NCBI RefSeq assembly: GCF_000172635.2
Contig: NC_018632.1
Span: 620,001 to 684,000, forward strand
Reading direction: 5' to 3'
DNA: 64,000 nt
Source of the DNA: Alteromonas macleodii ATCC 27126
Lineage (GTDB): Bacteria; Pseudomonadota; Gammaproteobacteria; Enterobacterales; Alteromonadaceae
Shown here one piece after another: positions 40,791 to 50,311 of this stretch. Made by a program: the position numbers and the translations under genes. How positions within the stretch are numbered: the first letter of the stretch is position 1; every line of letters begins with the position of its first letter. The notes beneath the pieces are model-generated. The model saw nothing but the letters and a program-made list of their open reading frames with translations. It did not search any database and was not told the origin of the DNA.

Positions 40791-43700
40791 ATGTTATTGT
40801 CAGACGTTTCTGTAAAGCGCCCTGTTTTCGCAACGGTTATTAATTTACTGCTGATCATTTTCGGTATTGTCGCTTTTACCATGTTGAGTTTGCGTGAATA
40901 CCCTGATATCGACCCACCGATTGTCTCGGTGAGTACGACCTATACAGGGGCATCGGCTAATATTGTTGAGACTCGGATCACCCAGCTATTGGAAGATAGA
41001 ATATCGGGTATAGAGGGGATAAAAAACGTTACCTCGACCTCTCGTAATGGTCGTTCAGACATTACCATTGAATTTAAGCTCTCTCGTGATATTGATGCTG
41101 CCGCGAATGACGTGCGCGAGCGAGTAAGTCGCGCACTCAATAACTTGCCTGATCAAGCTGATCCTCCTGAGGTGTCTAAAGCAAATTCCGATGAAAGTGC
41201 AGTGGTATGGTACAACTTGCGAAGCACAAACCTAAATACCATGGAGCTAACTGACTACGCCGAGCGCGTATTAGTGGATAGGCTTTCAATTGTCGATGGT
41301 GTCGCCCGAGTCCAAATTGGTGGCGGAAGACGATATGCCATGAAGGTATTCCTAGACCGCAATGCAATGGCGGCAAGAGGCATTACAGTTAACGATGTAG
41401 AGCAAGTCATTCGCGCCGAGAATGTGGAATTGCCGGCGGGGGAAGTGGAAAGTACTGATCGTAACTTTGAAGTACGGGTTGCGCGAACCTTTCTTACGCC
41501 TGACGACTTTGCCGCGCTGACGGTTGCGATAGGCGACAACGGCTATCTTGTGCGGCTTGGCGAAATAGCCCATGTTGAATTAACCGCAGAAGATGACGAA
41601 ACCGAGTTTCGTGGTGATGGAGTCAATATGATTGGACTCGGTATTATTAAGCAGTCCAAAGCCAACACCTTAGACGTTGCCCGTGCAGCGAAAGCGCAAA
41701 TTGAAAGAATTGAAGCCACCCTTCCTGATAATATTTTTATTGTACCCAGCTATGATTCGTCGGTATTTATTGAGGCGTCGATTGATGAAGTATATGAGAC
41801 TTTAGGTATAGCGATGCTAATGGTGGTGATCGTTATTTACCTTTTCCTAGGTAATATTCGCGCCACGTTAATTCCGGCAGTTACCGTACCCGTTTCTATT
41901 ATTGCCGCTTTTATCGTGATGTATGCACTGGGGTTTTCGATCAACCTTCTTACCCTGCTTGCTATGGTGCTAGCCATCGGTTTGGTGGTGGATGACGCCA
42001 TAGTTGTGCTTGAGAACATCTACCGACGCATAGAAATGGGCGAACCACCTATTTTGGCCGCCTACCGCGGCGCTAAAGAAGTTGGGTTTGCGGTTATTGC
42101 AACAACGCTGGTGCTTATTTCTGTGTTTGTACCGTTGGTTTTCCTTGAGGGCAACATTGGAAGGCTATTTACGGAGTTCGCATTGGCCATAGCTGCTGCG
42201 GTAGCGTTTTCAAGCTTTACCGCACTTACGTTGTCGCCCATGATGGCGTCGAAAATCCTTAAAAAAAGAACCCGATCGTCTGGCTTTGGAAGTTGGATGG
42301 ACAAGCAGTTCTCTAAACTAGAGAACGGCTACTTCAATACGCTAGGTAAAACGTTGCATCAGCCTATTTTGATGCTGCTTATGCTTGCTATTGCTATCGT
42401 TGCATTGGTACAGCTTTCTGAAAAAGTGCCTAGCGAGTTCGTTCCCAAAGAAGACAGAGGCAATTTCTTCATTTTGATGAACGCGCAGGAAGGGGCTAGT
42501 TTCGAAAGTAACGCAAAGAATCTCGAAAAGATTGAAAGTATCTTAATGCCTTACCGCGAGAGTGGGAAAATCAATCGCCTTTTGGTTAGAACACCTGGTT
42601 TCGGCGGTAATGCGGGTATCGCAATTGTGGGGTCTGCAGACTGGGATGAGCGAGATTTCAGTACATTTTCGCTCATGGATGAAATCAGCGCCAAACTTAA
42701 CAGCGTGCCTGACGTTCGTGCTTTTGCCATCATGCGCAGCGGGATTTCTGGAGGAGGCCTCGGCCGTCCTGTTCAGTTCGTCTTACAAGGCGATACCTAC
42801 GAAAATCTGGTTGAATGGCGAGACATTGTTCTACAAAAGGCAGCGCAGAACCCAAGGCTCATTCGACTAGACTCCGATTATAAAGAAACCTCACCACAGC
42901 TATTGGTGAATATTAACCGCGACAGGGCCGCTGATCTTGGGGTATCAATTAGTGATATTGGCGGCACACTGGAAGTGATGCTGGGTCAGCGTAGGGTGTC
43001 AACATTCCTTGATAGGGGCGAAGAATACGATGTCATCATGGAAGGTATAGAGGAAGATTTTCGAAGCCCTAACAGCATAGAAAATTTGTACGTGCGTTCA
43101 TCCCGTACTGGCGAGCTCATTCCTATGGACAATTTACTCACGTTTGAAGAGCAAGCCACGTCAGCACAGTTAAATCGCTACAACAGAATGCGTGCTGTCA
43201 CTATTTCTGCCAACTTGGCGGACGGTTATACGCTAGGGCAGGCACTTGAATATTTAGAAAACATTGTAAGTACAGAGCTGCCTGACAATGTATCAATAGA
43301 TTACAAAGGCGAGTCACAGCTGTATCAGGAAGCGGGTAATTCATTTGTATATGTATTTATGCTGGCACTCGCTGTCACTTACTTAATATTGGCTGCGCAA
43401 TTTGAAAGCTGGGTGCACCCGTTAGTCATCATGCTGACCGTACCGTTGGCGCTTGTTGGAGCCTATATCGGGCTATTCTTTAGCGATATGACAATCAATA
43501 TATACAGTCAAATCGGTTTGGTTATGCTAATTGGACTTGCCGCAAAAAACGGTATTCTTATTGTCGAGTTTGCAAACCAACTACGGGATGCCGGTATGGA
43601 GTTTGAATATGCGCTTAAACGCGCAGCCGCGCAGCGCCTACGTCCTATCGTAATGACGGGCTTCACTACGGTATTTAGCTCCTTACCACTTGTACTCGCG

Positions 43701-43898
43701 TCTGGACCAGGAGCAGAAAGCAGAATGGTTATAGGCATGGTCATTTTCTCTGGTGTTCTCGTTTCTGCCTTCATGACACTTTATGTTGTTCCCACCGCTT
43801 ATAGTTGGCTGGCAAGAAACACCGGTTCTCCACTTCAACGAACAATGGAGATAGAGAAGCTGGAGCAGACGATCCCTTATAAAAAAGGCGAATCGTAA
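40791..43898 (+). CDS. RND efflux pump (HAE1/AcrB family)
   Basis: 1035-residue inner-membrane proton-driven exporter. Twelve helices lie in two repeats, with motif regions RPVFATVINLLL at the start and VLAIGLVVDDAIVVLENIYRR in helix 4, where the Asp pair is needed for proton transfer. Two large periplasmic domains follow helices 1 and 7. The closest subgroup appears to be the MexI/VexF/VmeF type. The gene is followed by a terminator at 43904. Likely substrates are hydrophobic drugs, bile-like agents or dyes; none can be read from sequence. Confidence 0.93.
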   Translation: MLLSDVSVKRPVFATVINLLLIIFGIVAFTMLSLREYPDIDPPIVSVSTTYTGASANIVETRITQLLEDRISGIEGIKNVTSTSRNGRSDITIEFKLSRDIDAAANDVRERVSRALNNLPDQADPPEVSKANSDESAVVWYNLRSTNLNTMELTDYAERVLVDRLSIVDGVARVQIGGGRRYAMKVFLDRNAMAARGITVNDVEQVIRAENVELPAGEVESTDRNFEVRVARTFLTPDDFAALTVAIGDNGYLVRLGEIAHVELTAEDDETEFRGDGVNMIGLGIIKQSKANTLDVARAAKAQIERIEATLPDNIFIVPSYDSSVFIEASIDEVYETLGIAMLMVVIVIYLFLGNIRATLIPAVTVPVSIIAAFIVMYALGFSINLLTLLAMVLAIGLVVDDAIVVLENIYRRIEMGEPPILAAYRGAKEVGFAVIATTLVLISVFVPLVFLEGNIGRLFTEFALAIAAAVAFSSFTALTLSPMMASKILKKRTRSSGFGSWMDKQFSKLENGYFNTLGKTLHQPILMLLMLAIAIVALVQLSEKVPSEFVPKEDRGNFFILMNAQEGASFESNAKNLEKIESILMPYRESGKINRLLVRTPGFGGNAGIAIVGSADWDERDFSTFSLMDEISAKLNSVPDVRAFAIMRSGISGGGLGRPVQFVLQGDTYENLVEWRDIVLQKAAQNPRLIRLDSDYKETSPQLLVNINRDRAADLGVSISDIGGTLEVMLGQRRVSTFLDRGEEYDVIMEGIEEDFRSPNSIENLYVRSSRTGELIPMDNLLTFEEQATSAQLNRYNRMRAVTISANLADGYTLGQALEYLENIVSTELPDNVSIDYKGESQLYQEAGNSFVYVFMLALAVTYLILAAQFESWVHPLVIMLTVPLALVGAYIGLFFSDMTINIYSQIGLVMLIGLAAKNGILIVEFANQLRDAGMEFEYALKRAAAQRLRPIVMTGFTTVFSSLPLVLASGPGAESRMVIGMVIFSGVLVSAFMTLYVVPTAYSWLARNTGSPLQRTMEIEKLEQTIPYKKGES

Positions 43899-43903
43899 CC
43901 ATT

Positions 43904-43923
43904 AGCGGGGTACAAGCCCCGCT
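43904..43923 (+). terminator. Terminator of the RND operon
   Basis: AGCGGGG (43904-43910) pairs with CCCCGCT (43917-43923) around 6 bases, followed by TATCCTTTATTTT. It lies 5 bases after the pump's stop codon. Confidence 0.7.
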
Positions 43924-44429
43924 TATCCTTTATTTTCTTCAATACACGCTCAACAAGTGCTGATTCAAAAATATACAGGAAGGGGCTGTAAGGATTATCT
44001 TTTGCGTATGTTTTTATATACGTAAATATCATCGCTTATCACTAAACGTTTTGTGGTGAACTCCCTTAACCTACTGAATAAGATAAAATAATTTGCTTTT
44101 TATTGTTCTCATCATTAATTCTTATTTGTAGCCATAATGCATAAAGGTATGTATTAGACATTTGTATAGTTGCTTAACTTACAACTTCATCTACACTTCG
44201 CGCCAAAATCAAACGCTTGTATAAGTCATTAATTTTTAAACGCTAAAATTTTCACGCTCAAATTGGCGAATATGGCAATTGTGACCAATACTTACCCCGT
44301 TGTATGAGTATGAGCACACACGCACATGTTTGTCTCAAGCCGTTTAAAAGCTCCACTTTCCGTGCAAACGGGTTAGCAAGAAAGTTAAAAGCGAAGAGCA
44401 AGCATTCAACAGACTCTAGAGGACATATC
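43924..44429. other. Long gene-free stretch
   Basis: About 500 AT-rich bases without a credible gene. It should contain the promoter of the phosphate-binding-like gene. No PhoB box (TGTCA-type repeats) was seen. Confidence 0.4.
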
Positions 44430-44833
44430 ATGAAGAAATGGATACTTGCAGCAGGATTGTGCTGTAACGTAGCTTTTGCCGATGTAGCAGTTATTGTTCA
44501 TCCAAGTAACGCTGACACCCTCGATAAAGATAGTATTAGCCGTTTATTTCTAAATAAAGCAAAGGCGTTTCCAAGCGGTACGCAAGCCGAGCCAGTTGCG
44601 TTAGCTGAAGGCCAATCTGCCACTGATGAATTTAACGGCAAGGTATTAAACAAAACCGCAGCACAATTAACTGCGTTTTGGTCAAAACTAGTATTTACCG
44701 GTAAAGGTCAACCACCAAAAGCTCTGGGTAGCGATGCAGAAGTTGTATCGCAGTAGCAGGAAACCCTGGCGCAATTGGTTACGTCGACGCTGGCGCTGTT
44801 AACGACAGCGTACGAGTAGTCGCTACCTTTTAA
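44430..44833 (+). pseudogene. Small periplasmic phosphate-binding-like protein, frameshifted near its end
   Basis: The protein has a signal peptide (MKKWILAAGLCCNVAFAD) and a short PstS-like PBP domain (VIVHPSNADTLDKDSISRLF...), a family widespread in marine gammaproteobacteria. The open frame stops at 44756 after SDAEVVSQ. If one G is added at 44750 the frame continues as VAGNPGAIGYVDAGAVNDSVRVVATF and ends at 44833, which is a complete C-terminus for the family (134 residues). So one base is missing. A porin and a chemoreceptor gene follow, so the three may form a nutrient-sensing and uptake unit. The start is ATG 44430 with GAGGA upstream. Confidence 0.78.
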
Positions 44834-44867
44834 CTGACCGTTTATACAAAGAATTTAAGGAACACGC

Positions 44868-46067
44868 ATGAAAACCAAACTTGCTATCTTATCTATGGCT
44901 GGCCTGTTAGCTACTCCGGCACTGGCTGATATTCAAATCAACGGCTTTGCAAACCTTATTGGTGGTATGACACTAGACGATGACGAGTCAGTGTACGATT
45001 ACGACAGCGACTTTAACTTCGACCCTGCAAGTGTATTTGGCCTTCAGGTTCGTGGTGATGTTAGCGATAAGCTCTCTGCGACCGCCCAGCTGGTTGGCCG
45101 TGGTAGTGAAGATTACGACGCCGATTTTGAATGGGCGTACATGACCTATATGTTGAACAACAACTTCAACATCAGTGCAGGCCGTCTTCGTATGCCTTTA
45201 TTTAAGTACTCTGCGTCATTAGATATCGGTTACTCGTATCACTGGCTAACACCACCAGATGCTGTATACGGCATTGACTTCAACAACATTGACGGTGTTC
45301 GTGTTGACTACATGAACTATTCAGGTGACTGGGAATATGGTGCGCAGTTTACCGTTGGTCGTGTTGAGGCTGATACCACCATTTCAGGAACGCCTGCTGC
45401 GTTAGAGTTGGAAAACGTGGTCGCTGTTTCATTTGAAGCAACACGTGATTGGTTCAGTGCGCGTACTTTGCTAGCACGTGGTAAAACAAGTGCTGCGAAT
45501 GCTGACTTTGACACATTTGTTGGTGGTTTAAATCAATATGGTGCCTTTATTCCTGCGGCGTCTTTAGCCGCTGAAGGCCTGAGTGTTAACGAAGATACAG
45601 GTACCTTCTTTGAAGTTGCTGTTGATATCGATAAGTACGATTGGTTTGTGGGTGCAGAATTTACCCAAACAGAAGTTGATGGCTCTGTTATTGCCGATAA
45701 TAAAGCATGGTACGTTACCGCGGGTATGCGCTTTGGCAAGTTTACACCACATATTACTTACGAAGTTGAAGAAGCGGATAATGGTACTCAGCTAGGTTTA
45801 ATTGCTGCATTGCCTGCTACGATTGCGACAGGTGATGCCGTGGTTGATGCTACGTGGAACGGCGCAAATGGCTCGCCGGGTATTTACCAAACTGCGGCAG
45901 GTATTGCTGCTCAACAGGAGCTAGATGTATCTGCAGTTACTGTTGGTCTTCGTTACGACGTTGAGCCAGGTTTTGCACTTAAAACTGACGTAACTTGGTA
46001 TTCAGATGATCTAAACGATCTAAATGATGCAACACTGCTCAAAGTAGGCGTAAACTATACGTTCTAA
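44868..46067 (+). CDS. Outer-membrane porin
   Basis: 399-residue beta-barrel protein. A signal peptide ends at ALADI (about residue 21), then IQINGFANLIGG and repeated amphipathic strands follow, and the chain ends in LKVGVNYTF with C-terminal Phe. It is Asp/Glu-rich near the start of the mature part (DDDESVYDYDSDFNFD). It lies 34 bases after the phosphate-binding-like gene, so phosphate or another anion could be the substrate, but that is inferred only from position. Confidence 0.85.
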   Translation: MKTKLAILSMAGLLATPALADIQINGFANLIGGMTLDDDESVYDYDSDFNFDPASVFGLQVRGDVSDKLSATAQLVGRGSEDYDADFEWAYMTYMLNNNFNISAGRLRMPLFKYSASLDIGYSYHWLTPPDAVYGIDFNNIDGVRVDYMNYSGDWEYGAQFTVGRVEADTTISGTPAALELENVVAVSFEATRDWFSARTLLARGKTSAANADFDTFVGGLNQYGAFIPAASLAAEGLSVNEDTGTFFEVAVDIDKYDWFVGAEFTQTEVDGSVIADNKAWYVTAGMRFGKFTPHITYEVEEADNGTQLGLIAALPATIATGDAVVDATWNGANGSPGIYQTAAGIAAQQELDVSAVTVGLRYDVEPGFALKTDVTWYSDDLNDLNDATLLKVGVNYTF

Positions 46068-46210
46068 CTACTCGTTATGGCCTTGCATTTTGGTGCGAGG
46101 CCATAATTTCATTAAAGATTTTAGCTATTGGGTAGATAAATTAGTTATGATGTTTTTTCAGGTAAAACTGAAACGTAGTTAAGCAATTATAAAAAACAGT
46201 GGGATAGCTG

Positions 46211-47830
46211 ATGAACTTTCTAAAAAAAATGCCAATTGCGACAAAGATTTTCCTCATACCGGGGATCGCAGCGCTAAGTTTTATTATTTACTTGCTTATC
46301 ACTGTCTATACCGCACTCAATAATGGTGCAACGCTAGAAAAAGTTCAGAAAGTTCAATTTCCTGCCCTTCAACTATCAGCATCGACCTTAGTTGATATGC
46401 AAAAGGTTCGCGATACCCTTGCGAGCGCAGTGACCACTGGTGATCAAGACACCCTTACTATGGCGCAAGAGCTCGCCGAAGAAGCAAAAAGCGGCTTAAA
46501 CCAAATTGCTTCTATTAGCCCTGAGTTTCGTAGTGAAATTTCCCGCATCTCCTCAGGCTTTGATAATTATTTCAATGTTGCCTACGACGTATCACAGTCT
46601 ATGGTCAACGGCACTGCCGACTTCAGTCGTTTAGGCGAACTCTCAGCCCAAATGAATCAGTCATACGATGGTGCCATCGCTGCGATGTCTCAATTTCGTG
46701 ATGCTCAACAGGCGGCATTTGAAGAAGCATTTAAAAACACAGACAGTGCCAATACCTCGTTAATTAGCACAGGCGTCATTTTAGCCGTGGTTGTGACTAT
46801 ATTGCTGTTTGGAACAGCGGTACCTATTGTTCGCGGCATTAAGCAAAGTATTGATGACGTGGTTCGTTCCCTTAAAGATATTGCTCAAGAAAACGGTGAC
46901 CTAACGGTTCGTATAGAAACCAAAAGCGAAGATGAAATTGGCGAATTGGTGTATTGGTTCAACCAATTTATGGACAAATTGCAAGGCGTAGTGCGTGATG
47001 TGGTAGAAGCGAGTTTACCACTATCAAACCTAGCGCAGAACTTACGCGGTGTAACGGAAGAAACCCAGCGCACTATTGATGTACAGCAAAAGTCTGCAAC
47101 CAATGCTAAGCGTGCGGTAGATACGATGAGTGGCTCTGTTGACGGTGTTGCACATAGCGCAGCGCAGGCGGCCAGTGACGCTAACGAAGCAACAACAGCG
47201 GCCAGTGAAGGTCGTCAAATCGTACAGCAAACCGTTACCAGTATTCAGCAGCTTGCTGAGAACGTACGCGAAACCGCTGACGTTATAGCTCGTTTAGAGT
47301 CTGATTCTAATAAAGTTGGCTCGGTGCTGGATGTGATTAAAGGCATTGCAGAGCAAACTAACTTATTGGCGCTTAACGCCGCTATCGAGGCAGCTAGGGC
47401 GGGTGAACAAGGTCGAGGCTTTGCAGTGGTAGCTGATGAAGTAAGAACGCTAGCATCGCGCACACAGCAGTCTACGGAAGAAATTCAAAGTACTATTGAA
47501 CAGCTTCAAAATGCTGCTCACTCAGCGGTAGAGGTAATGTCTCGTGGTACTGAACAAGCAACTAGCAGTGTAGAAACGGCTAATAAAGCGGGAAGCAGTC
47601 TAGAAACCATTACCAGTACTATTGGGCGCATCAATCAAATGAACGAGCAAATCGCGCACAATACCGAAGACCAGCGCACTGTAGCGGTTGACATAGTTCG
47701 TCACGTTGATGAAATTCATGAGCGTACCGAGCAAACGGCGAGCCGTTCAGGTGAATTAGGCAGCATGTGTAATGAGCTTGCTGACCTGGCGCAGCACCTT
47801 GAGTCAATTGCGAAGCAATTCAGAGTGTAA
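46211..47830 (+). CDS. Membrane chemoreceptor (MCP) with HAMP domain
   Basis: 539-residue methyl-accepting chemotaxis protein. Two membrane helices (about 13-32 and 185-206) bound a helical periplasmic sensor; a HAMP domain (about 207-260) and a long coiled-coil signalling domain follow, with the conserved tip [23 protein letters not shown] (about residues 384 on). The sensor region is helical and not of a cache type I recognise. It lies about 140 bases after the porin gene and may share its ligand. Confidence 0.92.
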   Translation: MNFLKKMPIATKIFLIPGIAALSFIIYLLITVYTALNNGATLEKVQKVQFPALQLSASTLVDMQKVRDTLASAVTTGDQDTLTMAQELAEEAKSGLNQIASISPEFRSEISRISSGFDNYFNVAYDVSQSMVNGTADFSRLGELSAQMNQSYDGAIAAMSQFRDAQQAAFEEAFKNTDSANTSLISTGVILAVVVTILLFGTAVPIVRGIKQSIDDVVRSLKDIAQENGDLTVRIETKSEDEIGELVYWFNQFMDKLQGVVRDVVEASLPLSNLAQNLRGVTEETQRTIDVQQKSATNAKRAVDTMSGSVDGVAHSAAQAASDANEATTAASEGRQIVQQTVTSIQQLAENVRETADVIARLESDSNKVGSVLDVIKGIAEQTNLLALNAAIEAARAGEQGRGFAVVADEVRTLASRTQQSTEEIQSTIEQLQNAAHSAVEVMSRGTEQATSSVETANKAGSSLETITSTIGRINQMNEQIAHNTEDQRTVAVDIVRHVDEIHERTEQTASRSGELGSMCNELADLAQHLESIAKQFRV

Positions 47831-47853
47831 CACCTTATCAAATGCTATTTAAG

Positions 47854-47875
47854 GCCTCCGCAAGGAGGCTTTTTT
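47854..47875 (+). terminator. Terminator of the chemoreceptor gene
   Basis: GCCTCC (47854-47859) pairs with GGAGGC (47864-47869) around GCAA, followed by six T. It lies 23 bases after the stop codon. Confidence 0.88.
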
Positions 47876-47951
47876 GTAGGCGCCAGTTACATTTCAAAAG
47901 TCATTGTTACTAGCGCTAGTAAAGCTGAATTAGGATAAAACGAAGGCATAA

Positions 47952-47981
47952 AAAAATCCCCAGCCAAGGCTGGGGATTTTT
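47952..47981 (-). terminator. Terminator of rpoD
   Basis: AAAAATCCCCAGCC pairs with GGCTGGGGATTTTT around 2 bases. It is symmetric and can serve both strands, but lies 20 bases downstream of the rpoD stop codon on the minus strand. Confidence 0.88.
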
Positions 47982-48000
47982 AGTCAAAGCAATGCTTTTT

Positions 48001-49833
48001 CTATTCGTCTAAGAAGCTGCGTAGCTGCTCAGAACGGCTAGGGTGGCGAAGTTTGCGAAGTGCTTTCGCTTCAATTTGACGAATACGCTCACGGGTTACG
48101 TCAAACTGCTTGCCTACTTCTTCAAGGGTGTGGTCAGTATTCATGTCGATACCGAAGCGCATACGAAGTACTTTTGCTTCACGGGCGGTCAGGCCTGCTA
48201 GTACTTCCTGCGTTGCATCTTTCAAGCTACCGCCAGTTGCTGAGTCGAGGGGCTGAATAATTGTGCTGTCCTCGATAAAGTCGCCAAGATGTGAATCTTC
48301 ATCATCACCGATAGGGGTTTCCATCGAGATTGGCTCTTTAGCAATTTTAAGTACCTTACGAATTTTGTCTTCAGGCATTAACATGCGCTCTGACAACTCT
48401 TCAGGAGTAGGCTCACGACCCATTTCCTGAAGCATTTGACGAGAGATACGGTTAAGCTTGTTGATCGTCTCAATCATGTGAACAGGGATACGGATAGTAC
48501 GCGCCTGGTCAGCAATAGAGCGAGTAATCGCCTGACGAATCCACCACGTTGCATAAGTTGAGAACTTATAACCACGACGGTATTCGAACTTATCCACCGC
48601 CTTCATTAGACCAATGTTACCTTCTTGAATAAGGTCTAGGAATTGAAGACCACGGTTGGTGTACTTCTTAGCAATTGAGATTACAAGACGTAAGTTAGCT
48701 TCAACCATTTCTTTCTTCGCGCGGCGTGCTTTCGCTTCACCGATTGACATGCGACGGTTGATGTCTTTGATATCTGCGATCACCAAGCCAGTTTCCTGTT
48801 CAACTTGGTTCATCTTGCTAATACAGCGCTCAATTTCTTCCTGATTTACAGCAAGGTCAGCGGCGTATGGTGCACCTGATTTAACTGCTTCATGTAACCA
48901 TGCATTAGACGTTTCGTTGCCCGCAAATGCTTTGATGAAGTCTTTCTTCGGCATTTTTGCGTTAACCACGCAAAACTTCATTACTAGGCGCTCTTGAATA
49001 CGCACTTTGTCCATCATCTCACGCATGTTCTTAACCATGCGATCGAACTGTTTTGGAACTAGGCGGAATTCTTTGAAAACATCGCTTAATGCATTGATTT
49101 GCGTGCGAGAGTCAGCATGAGCTCGGCCTTTCTTCTCGATAACTTCACGAGTTTTAAGGTATTGCTCACGAAGCTCAGTGAAACGCTCACGGGCTAACTC
49201 TGGGTCAACACCGCTATCGTCTTCGTCGCTATCGTCATCATCTTCATCGTCGTCTTCATCATCTAACTCTTCTTCAGATAATTCAGAACCAACGTGAGTA
49301 GCCGTTGGAGCAAGGTCTTGCTCATCGTTAGGATCAACAAAGCCAGAGATGATGTCGCTCAAGCGAATTTCTTCTGCTTCGTAAAGATCCCACTGGTCTA
49401 ATAGATAAGTGATAGCTTCTGGGTATTCAGCAACTGAACATTGTACCTGGTTGATACCATCTTCAATTCGTTTAGCGATTTCAATTTCGCCTTCACGAGT
49501 TAGAAGTTCAACCGTACCCATTTCACGCATGTACATGCGAACTGGGTCAGTCGTACGGCCAATTTCACTTTCTACAGTAGCTAGTGCCTGAGCTGCCGCT
49601 TCTGCAGCATCTTCATCAGCATTCGCTTCTTGCATGAGAAGTTCGTCTGCATCAGGAGCTGATTCAGAAACTTGAATTCCCATGTCGTTAATCATGCGGA
49701 TTATGTCTTCGATTTGATCAGAATCGACAATATCTTGCGGCAGGTGGTCGTTTACTTCTGCAAAGGTTAAGTAACCTTGCTCTTTACCTTTTGCAATCAG
49801 GAGTTTAATCTGAGACTGCTTGCTTTGCGCCAT
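48001..49833 (-). CDS. rpoD: RNA polymerase primary sigma factor (sigma-70)
   Basis: 610-residue housekeeping sigma factor. The N-terminus [16 protein letters not shown] is the region 1.1 form of E. coli RpoD, and [20 protein letters not shown] is region 1.2. A long acidic stretch (about residues 196-215: [16 protein letters not shown]) lies in the non-conserved region. Regions 2 ([18 protein letters not shown]), 3 and 4 ([20 protein letters not shown]) are complete. Start: ATG 49833; a TTG at 49857 upstream is not used by close relatives. It ends the rpsU-yqeY-dnaG-rpoD block. Confidence 0.97.
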   Translation of the reverse strand: MAQSKQSQIKLLIAKGKEQGYLTFAEVNDHLPQDIVDSDQIEDIIRMINDMGIQVSESAPDADELLMQEANADEDAAEAAAQALATVESEIGRTTDPVRMYMREMGTVELLTREGEIEIAKRIEDGINQVQCSVAEYPEAITYLLDQWDLYEAEEIRLSDIISGFVDPNDEQDLAPTATHVGSELSEEELDDEDDDEDDDDSDEDDSGVDPELARERFTELREQYLKTREVIEKKGRAHADSRTQINALSDVFKEFRLVPKQFDRMVKNMREMMDKVRIQERLVMKFCVVNAKMPKKDFIKAFAGNETSNAWLHEAVKSGAPYAADLAVNQEEIERCISKMNQVEQETGLVIADIKDINRRMSIGEAKARRAKKEMVEANLRLVISIAKKYTNRGLQFLDLIQEGNIGLMKAVDKFEYRRGYKFSTYATWWIRQAITRSIADQARTIRIPVHMIETINKLNRISRQMLQEMGREPTPEELSERMLMPEDKIRKVLKIAKEPISMETPIGDDEDSHLGDFIEDSTIIQPLDSATGGSLKDATQEVLAGLTAREAKVLRMRFGIDMNTDHTLEEVGKQFDVTRERIRQIEAKALRKLRHPSRSEQLRSFLDE

Positions 49834-50311
49834 ATAACCTACACTTCTCACATTCAATTAGTTTGCAATAGAAAAGACAACATACGTCTAGGTATGTTCC
49901 CCGTTCTGCTGTAGTACTGCTTTTGTATCAAGGCCGTTAATGCTCGATGCCACGCTGGTCTAAACCATTATGTTGCGATGCACATCTGCTCGGGTTCGGA
50001 TCTGCCCGTTATGTTCGGCTATATCTTTGCTACTCGTGCTGCTGTATTTTTGTTCACTTTATAGTGAATGAGACACGTTTATCTGTGCCCACAGCGAATT
50101 AGCCAGTATAGCAGAATAAACGGTGGTTTTACCAGATTGATGGCCGATTTTTTAGCCAGTGTTTTTAAGCTATAAAACAGCGCATACTTACAGCGCGTAT
50201 TTTAGCTAAACTAATCTTGTTAACTTAATCTCACCAACATAAGTGTTTAAAAAAGCCTTGTGCAAAAGCCTACAGAAGAACAGGCTAACCTCTAGGTCAG
50301 TTTGCCCAAGG
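49834..50311. other. Gap between dnaG and rpoD
   Basis: 478 bases without a gene, larger than in E. coli. A perfect dyad TTCACT-TTAT-AGTGAA occurs at 50053-50068. An internal rpoD promoter is likely here, but no clear -35/-10 pair could be assigned with confidence. Confidence 0.45.
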
